Shown one piece after another: positions 1 to 8,404 of a stretch of 64,000 bases of DNA. How positions within the stretch are numbered: position 1 is the first letter of the stretch; each line of letters starts with the position of its first letter. Source of the stretch: Poseidonibacter parvus (GTDB lineage Bacteria; Campylobacterota; Campylobacteria; Campylobacterales; Arcobacteraceae); contig NZ_CP019070.1 in NCBI RefSeq assembly GCF_001956695.1, forward strand, positions 2,294,001 through 2,358,000, in the 5' to 3' direction. A program made the translations under genes and the position numbers. Under the pieces are notes generated by a model, which was not told the DNA's origin, ran no database searches, and saw only the letters and a list, made by a program, of their open reading frames with translations.

Positions 1-146
1 GCTTTATAACCTTCTATTTGTTCATTATTCACTTCACCAATTGCATCATTTAGCATATTTTGAAATGACTTATTATCATTAATTTTTTGTTCACTGTTGT
101 TTAAAGTAAGTGGACTTATTGAATTACTTATAGAAGATATATTCAT
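1..146 (-). CDS. fliE: FliE, flagellar MS-ring/rod junction protein (3' end outside window)
   Basis: The reverse strand opens with ATG at 146 and stays open to the window edge, giving 48 codons of the N-terminus. The segment NDAIGEVNNEQIEGYKA matches the FliE pattern in which a conserved helix carries a xVNxxQ motif after a variable, Ser/Asn-rich start. FliE joins the MS ring (FliF) to the proximal rod (FlgB/FlgC) and is exported early through the flagellar type III system. It is the most downstream member seen here of the long flagellar block, 10 bases behind the small membrane protein at 157-498. The C-terminal half lies outside the window, so the call rests on this motif and on context. 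Confidence 0.72.
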   Translation of the reverse strand, partial: MNISSISNSISPLTLNNSEQKINDNKSFQNMLNDAIGEVNNEQIEGYK

Positions 147-156
147 ACTTTATTCC

Positions 157-498
157 TTAATTAGTGCTCTTAGTTTTTTTATTTGAAGCTAATACATCTT
201 GAATATTTAACTCACTGAGCATTGCATCAATTTTTTCTTCGTTATATTTAAAATTTAATTCATTTTTTTTATTATCTAAACTAAAAAATGAAATAATCAT
301 CGAAAGCATAATATTAGATATGCCCTTTAGTATAATTGTTACTCCAATTATACCAAAAATCATTTCAATAGGTGTAAAAAAGTCAGCATTAACAACAAAG
401 AATATTACTGTAGCAAAAAAACCAGAAGCAATAAATAAACGGAATATTCCACTATTTATTACATTTTGAGAAAAACGTTCAACAACCATGAATCTCAA
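157..498 (-). CDS. Small membrane protein in the flagellar cluster, function unknown
   Basis: This 113-residue protein is not recognised. It has two or three hydrophobic segments (about residues 16-36 and 41-72) followed by a charged, presumably cytoplasmic tail rich in Lys, Asn and Glu. It lies between flhG and fliE on the same strand, so it is probably co-transcribed with them. The position suggests a flagellar assembly or placement role, but no motif supports a specific one. The ATG at 498 gives a plausible start; a second Met at residue 4 would be an alternative. Confidence 0.7.
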   Translation of the reverse strand: MRFMVVERFSQNVINSGIFRLFIASGFFATVIFFVVNADFFTPIEMIFGIIGVTIILKGISNIMLSMIISFFSLDNKKNELNFKYNEEKIDAMLSELNIQDVLASNKKTKSTN

Positions 499-556
499 CT
501 TTTAATAACAGTAATAAAGCATTAGTTACATAAAATGCCTGCACTTTAGCCATACC

Positions 557-1378
557 TTAATAAATATTTTTTAGTAAATAATTTATTACGTCCTGCAATT
601 GTTTAGTTGAATCATCATCAAGAAACTCTTTAGTAAACAGCTTTCTTAACCTTCCGGTTGTAGAAATATTAGCAGACGTAGAAACGTTACCTATATATTC
701 TACCATAAAATCTTGGTTTAGCCTATTTTTTTTTGCTAAATTAACTAAAGAGTTAGCTATTGTTTCTCCAATTTTATAATTTTTCGTATGATTAAAGCAT
801 AACATTAATTTATCTTTATCTATAGAGAGCATTTTTATTAAGGAGTAAACATCAGTTAAAGCACTAGGATCTGTAGTTGTAAGAGCAATAATATTATCAG
901 AAATACTCAAAAATTCCTTTACAAAATCATTCAATCCAGCACCTGTATCAACTAATAAAATATCAAACTTATTCAAAGAAATAATATCTTCAACTACCCT
1001 TGTAAATACAAAAGAATTAGAGTGATTTGAATATTGATATCCACTTTTTCCAGCTAATAAAGAAATATTTTCATAAGAAGTTTGACTTATAACATCATTT
1101 ATAGATTTATTACCATCTATGTAATCGAAAAATGTATATTTAGGCTTAATATCAAATAGAACTTGCATATTTGCCAAGCCTATATCTGCATCTAGTACTG
1201 CTATTTTTAAACCTCTTTGTGCTAATAAAAATGCGATATTTGCAGTAAATGTTGATTTTCCAACACCACCTTTTCCAGAGGTAATTGTAATTAGTTTTGT
1301 TTTAGAATCAACATTTCTTTTTCTACGTGTTGTGAGATTAATTAGCTTACTTGCTTGCGATGAAATACTATTAAACAA
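557..1378 (-). CDS. flhG: FlhG (FleN), MinD/ParA-type ATPase controlling flagellar number
   Basis: The 273-residue protein is a MinD-family ATPase. The deviant Walker A motif SGKGGVGKST is at about residues 34-43, the DAD motif of switch I at 63-65, and a switch II DTGAG motif follows near the middle. FlhG works with the GTPase FlhF to set the number and placement of flagella, and in Campylobacter it also affects division-site choice. The gene follows flhF after only 3 bases, the usual flhF-flhG pair. The C-terminus is hydrophobic and basic (YLLKNIY), compatible with the membrane-targeting helix of the family. Confidence 0.93.
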   Translation of the reverse strand: MFNSISSQASKLINLTTRRKRNVDSKTKLITITSGKGGVGKSTFTANIAFLLAQRGLKIAVLDADIGLANMQVLFDIKPKYTFFDYIDGNKSINDVISQTSYENISLLAGKSGYQYSNHSNSFVFTRVVEDIISLNKFDILLVDTGAGLNDFVKEFLSISDNIIALTTTDPSALTDVYSLIKMLSIDKDKLMLCFNHTKNYKIGETIANSLVNLAKKNRLNQDFMVEYIGNVSTSANISTTGRLRKLFTKEFLDDDSTKQLQDVINYLLKNIY

Positions 1379-1381
1379 TAA

Positions 1382-2533
1382 TTATTTCCTAGTACATTTA
1401 TTATTCATAAAGCAATCAATTAAAAAAGAAGAATCAGAAACAATCAAATCATCAGGTACATTTTGACCAATAGAAAAATATGTTATTGATTTTTTTGTTT
1501 TATGAGAAAAAGATATTAAATTTCCGAAACTTTTTGTCTCATCTAATTTTGTAAAAGTCAAATAATCAATATTTAATCTAGAATAATTTGCATAAATATC
1601 AATTAGATCACTTTGTTTTACATTTGCAGGAAGTACTAATATCTTTTCAATTGGCAACTCTTCTACTTTTTTCTGATATTCATTAATTAGCTCAATTTTA
1701 TCAACATCGTATTGACTTGAACCTGCTGTATCTATAAATATATAATTACAATCTTTTAATCTAAAAAGAGCTTCAGCTAAATCTTCTGGTTTTTTCACTA
1801 TTTCAAGAGGTAGTCTCATAATATTAGTATATGCTTGTAATTGCTCTATGGCTCCAACTCTAAATGAATCTAAAGTAACTATACCAACTTTATAGTTTTG
1901 TCCTAATTTATATGCATATCTTGCTGCAAGTTTTGAAATAGTAGTTGTTTTTCCAACTCCGGTTGGTCCCACCATCATAATAATTTTTCTTTGATGTTTT
2001 CGCAATGGAACTTCAAATTTAATTGGAATAATTCTTCTTAGAACTAATTTAAAGAAATCATTAATTTTTTGAGGATTAGACTTTAAAGAAACAGGCAATT
2101 GTTTAATTGTCTTTTTCATAATTGTATATGTCATTTCTTGATCAAATTCATTTTTTTCAAATAATGTATACATATCAATAAACTCATGAGGAATAGTCAA
2201 ATCATATAATTGACTTTTAGGTTCCCAAATTGATTGCTTAACTTGCTCTAATGCTTTTTGCATTTTAAGAATTTCTTCTCTAAAATCATAAACATTAGCT
2301 TGTATTGGTTTGTTAGAAGTATTAGGTTTAGATATAGTTTGTTTTGTATGAGTAAGGCTATTTTTCTTTGTATCTTCTTCTATTGCTACAACAACTTCAT
2401 ACATATCTTGCCCACTATCATTTGCATTAGATATTTTTTTTGTTGAAATTACAATCGCTTCTTCACCACACTCTTCTTGAGCTAAACGTAAAGCAATTGT
2501 TGGCGTTTCTCCTAAAAAAGAGAGCATATTCAT
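1382..2533 (-). CDS. flhF: FlhF, SRP-type GTPase for polar flagellar placement
   Basis: This 383-residue protein has the three-part FlhF layout: an N-terminal B domain with low-complexity charged sequence (about 1-110), an N-type helical domain, and an SRP-family G domain. The P-loop GPTGVGKTTT lies at 189-198, followed by LDSFRVGA (G2), DTAGSS (G3) and TKLDE (G4), the same set seen in Ffh and FtsY. FlhF marks the pole for assembly of the first flagellar components. Its start overlaps the end of the upstream gene by 4 bases (ATGA), so translation is probably coupled, and flhG follows directly. Confidence 0.95.
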   Translation of the reverse strand: MNMLSFLGETPTIALRLAQEECGEEAIVISTKKISNANDSGQDMYEVVVAIEEDTKKNSLTHTKQTISKPNTSNKPIQANVYDFREEILKMQKALEQVKQSIWEPKSQLYDLTIPHEFIDMYTLFEKNEFDQEMTYTIMKKTIKQLPVSLKSNPQKINDFFKLVLRRIIPIKFEVPLRKHQRKIIMMVGPTGVGKTTTISKLAARYAYKLGQNYKVGIVTLDSFRVGAIEQLQAYTNIMRLPLEIVKKPEDLAEALFRLKDCNYIFIDTAGSSQYDVDKIELINEYQKKVEELPIEKILVLPANVKQSDLIDIYANYSRLNIDYLTFTKLDETKSFGNLISFSHKTKKSITYFSIGQNVPDDLIVSDSSFLIDCFMNNKCTRK

Positions 2534-2922
2534 TTTAAACGTCCATCTTTGTATATTTTTTCTATCGTTCCGTCTTCTTTTTTTATACGAATAAACTCAT
2601 CATTTTCAAAAACAATCTTTCCTTTTTTTTCAATCTCTAGTCCACCAAATTTAAAAACTACAGATTGTTTAGTATATGTTTTAACATCTTTTTGACAAAT
2701 TATTGAATTTTTATTTATATAATGAGTTGTGATATATTTATTATTTTGAACTTGCTTTAATGTCAATGGTATACATGCTTTTTTTAATTCTGGTACACTC
2801 ATTAATCTTAATTTTGAAGCTTTTAAAACTTGTTCAAAGCCAATTGATTGCTTTGAAACTAAAACACTTATTGAAAACGCATTAGTTGTAAGAAGAAAAA
2901 GAAATAAACTAAGCTTTAACAT
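2530..2922 (-). CDS. Small exported protein, possibly a short FlgA-like P-ring chaperone
   Basis: From the ATG at 2922 the product is 130 residues and begins with a clean signal peptide (MLKLSLFLFLLTTNAFS). I prefer this start to the upstream ATG at 2961, because GGAGG sits about 10 bases before it and the longer form would lie deeper in the preceding gene. The mature part includes ITTHYINKNSIICQKDV, resembling the SAF fold of FlgA and SAF-type proteins, and ends in a GKIVFENDEFIRIKK segment like the end of FlgA. FlgA assists P-ring assembly in the periplasm. The protein is shorter than typical FlgA, so the assignment is tentative. It overlaps flhF by 4 bases. Confidence 0.6.
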   Translation of the reverse strand: MLKLSLFLFLLTTNAFSISVLVSKQSIGFEQVLKASKLRLMSVPELKKACIPLTLKQVQNNKYITTHYINKNSIICQKDVKTYTKQSVVFKFGGLEIEKKGKIVFENDEFIRIKKEDGTIEKIYKDGRLK

Positions 2923-3286
2923 CAAAAATATTTCCTCCATTAGCTGCAGCAATATCATCAACTAATTCTTTATACATTTGCTGAACTGGTAATACAATTG
3001 ATGCAAGTTTTTTATTTAATTCATAGAGTTCTTTTAATTCTTCTTCTAAAGAATCAACCTTTTGTCTATACATATTAACATCAACACCTTCTTCTATTTT
3101 CAAAATAAGTTCTTGATTTAATTTTGTTTTTAATTGAGTAATTTCATTAATTATATTATGTTTTTCATCATTTCTATTTAAAAGTGATTCATGCTTTGCT
3201 TTTTTTATATCAATGATATCAAGTTCTATAGAGCTTTGTAAACTCTTAACAAGTTCAGACATTCTTTGAATTATTTCATCTACCAT
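2909..3286 (-). CDS. flgN: FlgN-like flagellar export chaperone
   Basis: The 125-residue protein is almost entirely helical, with long heptad stretches from about residue 8 to 110 and many Lys/Glu. Size, coiled-coil nature and position just behind flgJ fit FlgN, the cytoplasmic chaperone that carries the hook-filament junction proteins FlgK and FlgL to the export gate. FlgN sequences diverge strongly, so the call rests on architecture and context. It overlaps the start of the exported protein downstream by 14 bases and begins 10 bases after flgJ. Confidence 0.62.
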   Translation of the reverse strand: MVDEIIQRMSELVKSLQSSIELDIIDIKKAKHESLLNRNDEKHNIINEITQLKTKLNQELILKIEEGVDVNMYRQKVDSLEEELKELYELNKKLASIVLPVQQMYKELVDDIAAANGGNIFDVKA

Positions 3287-3296
3287 AAGATTCCTT

Positions 3297-3593
3297 TTAC
3301 TTATTATTTTTACTTAAAAACTCATACAACATATTACTAATACCAAAACTACCTGCTGAGTTATCAGCAATATTTTGTAAATACATACTTTTTATAATAT
3401 CAGAACCAGGACCTTCTCCAGCAATGTTATTTGACTTTAATGAAACATCCATTATTTGATTTAAGAAAAATGATTCAAAAGAGTTTGCAACTTCTCTAAG
3501 TTCTTTATTTTCTAAATTTTCAGTATTTAAATTCTTAAAATCTTTATTTTGTAAAGTAGAGATATCTACTAAATTGTTACTATTTATTTCCAT
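3297..3593 (-). CDS. flgJ: FlgJ rod-binding domain protein without muramidase
   Basis: The 98-residue protein has the rod-binding domain of FlgJ: a helix starting ELREVANSFESFFLNQIMD (about residues 32-50), a Gly-rich turn, and a second helix ending in NMLYEFLSK. Enteric FlgJ adds a C-terminal peptidoglycan hydrolase that is absent here, as in other Campylobacterota, so a separate muramidase must open the wall. The protein would act as the rod cap in the periplasm. It shares one base with the end of motB (TAATG-type junction), indicating translational coupling. Confidence 0.88.
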   Translation of the reverse strand: MEINSNNLVDISTLQNKDFKNLNTENLENKELREVANSFESFFLNQIMDVSLKSNNIAGEGPGSDIIKSMYLQNIADNSAGSFGISNMLYEFLSKNNK

Positions 3594-4366
3594 TATTCCA
3601 ACCTATCAAAAAAACTTTCTTCATCTAATATATCATCTTGATTATCCTGAGCAAAAAATCTCATTTCAACTCTTCTATTATCAGCAGAATTATCACTTTT
3701 AGGATGATATGAACCATACGCTGATACTTTTAATACTGCTGGGTCAATTTTATTTTTTATTAACTCTTTAACAACTGATATTGAACGTAAAGCAGATATA
3801 TCCCAAGCATCTCTAGGTATTGTAGTATTTTTAATTCTATTTGTGTCCGTATGTCCAATTATTTCTATATTAAAAGTTTGAGGCATTGTTCTAATTACTC
3901 TTGCTATTTTTGAAATAAACACTTTTGCAGCAGGATTACTTAGTTTATACTCTCCATCATCAAACATGATAGTTGAAGGTATATCAAGGGTAAATTCATT
4001 TTTACCTTTTTCAATACTAACTTCTTCGCTTTCATTTAAACTATTTGAGTTAACTTCTGCAATTAATTCTGATACTTCTTGAGCAGCTTCTTCAGCTGTA
4101 GTTTCAGCATCATCTTCGTCATCTGAATCTGAACTACTATCATCTGTTGAGTTTTTTTCTGTTTGTTCTTCTACTGAGGTATTTTTATCAAGAAAACCCA
4201 TTGCTTTTCGCATAACTTCGAAATACTCTTCAACTTTCTTTTTATCCATAACGGCCATTGATAATAAAAGAATAAAAAATGTTAGAAGTAATGACATTAA
4301 ATCACCAAATTGTACTAGCCAACCTGGTAAACATTTTTCACATTCTGGACACTTATCTTTTGCCAT
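3593..4366 (-). CDS. motB: MotB/PomB-type flagellar stator subunit
   Basis: The 257-residue protein has a short cytoplasmic start with a CPECEKC cluster, one membrane helix (about 20-42) carrying the ion-binding Asp22 in QFGDLMSLLLTFF, a very acidic linker (about 75-100, mostly Asp, Ser and Glu), and an OmpA-like peptidoglycan-binding domain with IIGHTDTNRI. The Cys-rich start and the GDLMSLL segment resemble Vibrio PomB more than proton-type MotB. Partnered with the MotA homologue 12 bases upstream it forms the torque-generating stator. Ion specificity (Na+ rather than H+) is inferred from resemblance only. Confidence 0.93.
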   Translation of the reverse strand: MAKDKCPECEKCLPGWLVQFGDLMSLLLTFFILLLSMAVMDKKKVEEYFEVMRKAMGFLDKNTSVEEQTEKNSTDDSSSDSDDEDDAETTAEEAAQEVSELIAEVNSNSLNESEEVSIEKGKNEFTLDIPSTIMFDDGEYKLSNPAAKVFISKIARVIRTMPQTFNIEIIGHTDTNRIKNTTIPRDAWDISALRSISVVKELIKNKIDPAVLKVSAYGSYHPKSDNSADNRRVEMRFFAQDNQDDILDEESFFDRLE

Positions 4367-4378
4367 AATTAAGTACTT

Positions 4379-5134
4379 CTATTCTTCAACATCAGTTAAA
4401 ATTGAATTTAACTGCATTTTAATATTACCTATAGATTCTTCTGCTGCAATCATAGATGCTCCTAAAATAATTACTTCACAAGCAACAATTTCTTTATCAT
4501 TTTTTTGTGCTAATTTACTTTCAACAATTCCAGCAAATAAAGTACCTACTAAAGCTCCATACATTGTAGTTAATAAAGCAACAGCCATTGCAGGACCAAC
4601 AGCAGCTGGATCAGAAAGGTTTGCAAGCATTGCAACAAGACCTACAAGAGTACCAATCATACCCATAGCTCCTGCTGTTCCACCAATATTTCCAAACATA
4701 GCAATCATTCTTCCATGTCTTTTACCCATATGTTCAAGTTTTGTTTCAAGTAAAGGAGTTAGTGTTTCTGCTTTTGTTCCATCAACTAAAAGTTGAAAAG
4801 CTTCTTTGAAGAAAGGATTAGTTTCAGCCATTACCTTTTGTTCAATTTGCATCACACCATGTTTTTTGATTTCAGTAGCATAAAAGGTAATCTTTTCGAC
4901 TAGTTCAGGTAAAGGTTCAACCTTTACCTCATTAAAGGCTACTTTTAATGCAGGAGTAAATCTTTTTAAATCAGAAGCTTCAAATTGTCCTGCTGTAACT
5001 GCTGTTGTACCACCAACAACAATAATAACAGAAGGAATATCAATATATGGTCCAAAACCAACACCACCTAAAATAATAGCTAGGGCAACTAGTCCCCAAC
5101 CTGCTCCCAATCCACCTGCTGTACTCTTATCCAT
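4379..5134 (-). CDS. motA: MotA/PomA-type flagellar stator subunit
   Basis: This 251-residue protein shows the four membrane helices of the MotA/PomA family: two near the N-terminus (about 12-32 and 35-52) and two after the cytoplasmic loop (about 150-172 and 180-205). The stretch MGMIGTLVGLVAMLANLSDP followed by AVGPAMAVALLTTMYGA closely follows the PomA pattern. The cytoplasmic loop would engage FliG. It lies directly upstream of motB and 3 bases behind fliY, so stator and switch genes are one unit here. Confidence 0.94.
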   Translation of the reverse strand: MDKSTAGGLGAGWGLVALAIILGGVGFGPYIDIPSVIIVVGGTTAVTAGQFEASDLKRFTPALKVAFNEVKVEPLPELVEKITFYATEIKKHGVMQIEQKVMAETNPFFKEAFQLLVDGTKAETLTPLLETKLEHMGKRHGRMIAMFGNIGGTAGAMGMIGTLVGLVAMLANLSDPAAVGPAMAVALLTTMYGALVGTLFAGIVESKLAQKNDKEIVACEVIILGASMIAAEESIGNIKMQLNSILTDVEE

Positions 5135-5137
5135 AAA

Positions 5138-6010
5138 TTATAATCCTACTTGGTTTAATTTAAATTTCTCATTACCGATACTTTTAATTTTAAGACCGAA
5201 CTTACCTTCAACAATAACAGCTTCGCCTTCACCTATTTTAATTCCATTTACTAAGATTTCTAAAGGTTCATTAACCATTTGTTCTAATTCAATTATTTCA
5301 CCAACATCCCATCTTAAAATATCTTTTAATAGAACTATTTTAGTTCCTAACCTAACACTAAGTTTTAATTTCACATTATATAAAAGTTCTAAGTTTTTTG
5401 GTGTTTGAACGCTTGCTGTATTATTTGAAATTGAAGAAGAAGGTTCAACATGTGCTGGTGTTAAAGAGTTGTTAGTATTTTGAACAACTTCTTTTCCTGT
5501 AATTGAAGAGATAAAAGGTAATATTATCTCATCAAAACATATAATAACAGGTAGTTTATCTTCATCTAATGAAACAGTAAATTCAAATAAATTACTTTTA
5601 GAAGATAATATTTCACCTTCTAAAATTGTAGAACTTTTAACTTCAGATTTAATTGATGAAACATCAGGAAAACCTTGTGCATTTACAGATGTACAAAAAC
5701 TACCACTAATATTAGAAACTATTTCATTAACCGCATCAGTAATTTCATCATCAATATGTTCTTTAAGATCACCCAAACCTCCAAGCATCAAATATTCAAA
5801 TTTTGTTGCACTAATAGTTGGAATATAAAAAATCCAAGTTGATGAAATATCTTTAAAGTCAAATGCTACAGTTGCTTCAATTACTTGTGAAGAAATATAG
5901 TTTTCGACATTAAGACTGTTTACTGTTTCAACCTGAGAGCTTTTTGATAATAGTTGCTCTAATGTATTAGATAACTCATCTTTAAAGATGTTAGATAAAT
6001 CTGATGCCAA
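5138..6010 (-). CDS. fliY: FliY-type switch protein (CheC-like domain plus FliN/SpoA domain)
   Basis: The 290-residue protein has an N-terminal CheC/FliM-middle-like domain (about 1-175), a Ser/Asn/Pro-rich linker, and a C-terminal SpoA domain (about 210-288) with the FliN pattern LSVRLGTKIVLLKDIL and LVNGIKIGEGEAVIV. This is the FliY arrangement: switch C-ring subunit plus a possible CheY-P phosphatase domain. The phosphatase-like segment reads D92-x3-E96-x3-N100, one residue longer than the usual ExxN signature, so activity is uncertain. The FliM-type CheY-binding peptide that starts many FliY proteins is not visible. A separate FliN is encoded at 13145-13432. Confidence 0.85.
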   Translation of the reverse strand: MASDLSNIFKDELSNTLEQLLSKSSQVETVNSLNVENYISSQVIEATVAFDFKDISSTWIFYIPTISATKFEYLMLGGLGDLKEHIDDEITDAVNEIVSNISGSFCTSVNAQGFPDVSSIKSEVKSSTILEGEILSSKSNLFEFTVSLDEDKLPVIICFDEIILPFISSITGKEVVQNTNNSLTPAHVEPSSSISNNTASVQTPKNLELLYNVKLKLSVRLGTKIVLLKDILRWDVGEIIELEQMVNEPLEILVNGIKIGEGEAVIVEGKFGLKIKSIGNEKFKLNQVGL

Positions 6011-6021
6011 TTACTTAAACC

Positions 6022-6330
6022 TTAATTTCTATTTTCTAATTCTTGTAAAATGAATGCTTTTACCTTCATCATATCCTCTGTTGGATATTTATATTCAGCT
6101 TCAGCTCTTGTAATTTTCACAAAAAAATCTTTTGAGTTTTTATTGTAACCAAAACGTACGTTATCCAAAATAACTTCATTTTTATCTACAATTTGCTCTT
6201 TTCCTAATGTTTTTTTATATTCATCATCAGCTACTATTTTGTTCTTATCATCAACATTGTTGATTTTTTGAACTTTCTCAATATTATTTGTTTGAGCATT
6301 ATCAATGTCTGCTACTCTACTTATTTCCAT
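6022..6330 (-). CDS. FlaG-like flagellar protein
   Basis: The ATG at 6330 is chosen because AAGGAGATATT lies immediately before it; an upstream GTG at 6354 would place this site inside the gene. The 102-residue product has a disordered, Asn/Lys/Asp-rich first half and a compact second half. Its VRFGYNKNSKDFFVKITRAE followed by YKYPTEDMMKVKAFI parallels the FlaG domain pattern (VRFxFN, a short beta hairpin, then IPxEExxK). FlaG proteins influence filament length in Campylobacter. The match is by eye only. Its neighbours are fliY (11 bases downstream) and the large TPR gene. Confidence 0.6.
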   Translation of the reverse strand: MEISRVADIDNAQTNNIEKVQKINNVDDKNKIVADDEYKKTLGKEQIVDKNEVILDNVRFGYNKNSKDFFVKITRAEAEYKYPTEDMMKVKAFILQELENRN

Positions 6331-6390
6331 AATATCTCCTTTTAGAAAAGTCACTATTTACATATATTATAGCACAAAATAAATAAATAT

Positions 6391-8394
6391 TTAAAGAGAT
6401 TCTAGATATTGGTCAAAACCTACAAGTTTAAAATCAATTAATGAATCTAAATAAGGTTCTTTAAGATATTGTTTTGCTGTTGATATTTTTAGTTCCTGAA
6501 TTAACTGAACAGCTGTTAAGAAATCAGCTCCATCATCATTTAAAATAGCTCTTATTAATGATATTTGAACAGAAGCATCATTGTATCGACCTGCTTCTAA
6601 TAAAGCTGCCACCATTAGATACATAGAGTACTTATCTTCTAAATTATATTCTAAACGAAGATAATCTAATATTTTAATTGTCTCATCCGAAGCATTAAAG
6701 TGTAAATCAGTTAAAGCTTTTGTTCTTAAATAAGAAGGTGAATGTTTAGTTGGCATTCTAAAATCTGCTTTTTTAAATAACCCTAAAGCTTTTAAAATAT
6801 CTACATAATATTTTGTTACTATTAAAGGACCTTCTAAAAAGTTATTATTTAAAGTTAAGGGAATATTATCTTGAAGACGAGAATAATACGAAAGATCATT
6901 TTCATTTTTATCTCTTTGAACTAATCGAATTAAATATATTAAAGGATCTTTTCCATACTCTTTTAATAAAGGCTCAGATGATATATCTTTACCATCATTT
7001 AATTTTTGTAAAAAACTTATGGCTTTAAAGAAAATAGTATTTGAGTAAGAAAGTAATTCGTACGATGTTTTATATTCTGGGTTTATAAATAGCTTATAAA
7101 TTTCTTTCCCAAAATAATTATATAAACCACCATCAGCTTTTATTATTTTTTCAACATATTCTTTATCTTTTATTTTAATTTTTAAAGTTTTTGCTGTAAT
7201 TAAACTCATACTAGCATACAATTTATTACCAGGATTTAGCTTGAACGCTTTTTCAAAGTATTTGTAAGCATTGTGAAAATCATTAATCTGAGCATATGAT
7301 AAACCTAAATTATAGTATACATAAGATTTAGTATCTTTATTTAAAAGTTTTTTTAATTTCACTACACGTAAAATTGGGTCTTCTTTTACTATATCCAAGA
7401 ACTTTGCATTATATTCTACCATTTTGCTCAAGGAGTTAATATTTTCATCTGAATTAAAAATAAACCCTTTAGTTGAATCATAAATAACTTCTTTTGTATC
7501 TGAAAAAATAAATGGTGCGAAGTAAAATACAAATTCTTCTTTTCGATCACTCTTAAAATTCACAACTGAACTTAAGTATTCAGCAGGAGTATATTTGTTT
7601 TGATTAAAATATATTTCTAATGGAAATTCTAAATTAGCCTTAAAATTATTTCTTTTTTCATTTATCAATTCAAGATCGTCTTTTAATTGTTCTAATTTAT
7701 TTGACTTTAAATTCGTAAAAACACTAAACCATAAAACTTTATTTAATCTATTAGGGTTTACAGTTAGATCTTTTGCTTTTGATAAAAGGATTGAAGCTTT
7801 ATTATAGTTTTTTAGTTTCAAATATAATAATGCTTTTTTTAAATCTAAGGCATAGTCCATAGATTCTAAAACTTTTAATGACTTTTCATACTCTTTTAAA
7901 ATTATATAAGTATCAGCTAGCATTCTTTTTGAATGCTCAGAAAGGTTCTTAAACTTTTTTGTTACTTTGATAATTATGTCTAAATATTTATTATCTTTTG
8001 ATATTTGATATAAATAATAACATGAAGAAATATAAGAAAAAGTATGATCATTTGCATTAATCTCATTTTCATATATTTTATTTAAATATACAATTGCATT
8101 ATCAATTGAATTTAATTTATAATAAGCAATTCCAATATTCAAAAAAGATGGAACTTCTAGTATTTTTGCAGTTTCTTTAAAAATTTCTATTGATTTTTCG
8201 TATTCATTTTTACTTAAAAGCAAAACTGCTTTATTAAAATCAACTTGTAATTTTAAGTTTTCTTGTGATTTTTTTAATTTATCAAATTGAAATATTATTT
8301 CAGGTTGAGATTCAATTAAATCTTTTTTAGCATATAAAGTACTATATAAAAAAACTAAAGCTAATATTATTTTATATACTAAACTACTTTTCAA
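6391..8394 (-). CDS. Large periplasmic TPR protein, candidate PflA (motor scaffold)
   Basis: This 667-residue protein starts with a signal peptide (MKSSLVYKIILALVFLYSTLYA) and consists mainly of tetratricopeptide-like helical pairs. Recognisable repeats include residues about 48-115 (FNKAVLLLSKNEYEKSIEIF, then FLNIGIAYYKLNSIDNAIVY), about 170-210, and a typical one near 358-395 (YYNLGLSYAQINDFHNAYKY). Campylobacter PflA is a periplasmic TPR protein of similar size, required for motility and part of the disk structure around the stators. Its place in the same block as motA/motB makes it a good PflA candidate. TPR proteins are common, so a different periplasmic role is possible. Confidence 0.72.
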   Translation of the reverse strand: MKSSLVYKIILALVFLYSTLYAKKDLIESQPEIIFQFDKLKKSQENLKLQVDFNKAVLLLSKNEYEKSIEIFKETAKILEVPSFLNIGIAYYKLNSIDNAIVYLNKIYENEINANDHTFSYISSCYYLYQISKDNKYLDIIIKVTKKFKNLSEHSKRMLADTYIILKEYEKSLKVLESMDYALDLKKALLYLKLKNYNKASILLSKAKDLTVNPNRLNKVLWFSVFTNLKSNKLEQLKDDLELINEKRNNFKANLEFPLEIYFNQNKYTPAEYLSSVVNFKSDRKEEFVFYFAPFIFSDTKEVIYDSTKGFIFNSDENINSLSKMVEYNAKFLDIVKEDPILRVVKLKKLLNKDTKSYVYYNLGLSYAQINDFHNAYKYFEKAFKLNPGNKLYASMSLITAKTLKIKIKDKEYVEKIIKADGGLYNYFGKEIYKLFINPEYKTSYELLSYSNTIFFKAISFLQKLNDGKDISSEPLLKEYGKDPLIYLIRLVQRDKNENDLSYYSRLQDNIPLTLNNNFLEGPLIVTKYYVDILKALGLFKKADFRMPTKHSPSYLRTKALTDLHFNASDETIKILDYLRLEYNLEDKYSMYLMVAALLEAGRYNDASVQISLIRAILNDDGADFLTAVQLIQELKISTAKQYLKEPYLDSLIDFKLVGFDQYLESL

Positions 8395-8404
8395 TTTAAT
8401 TTTC

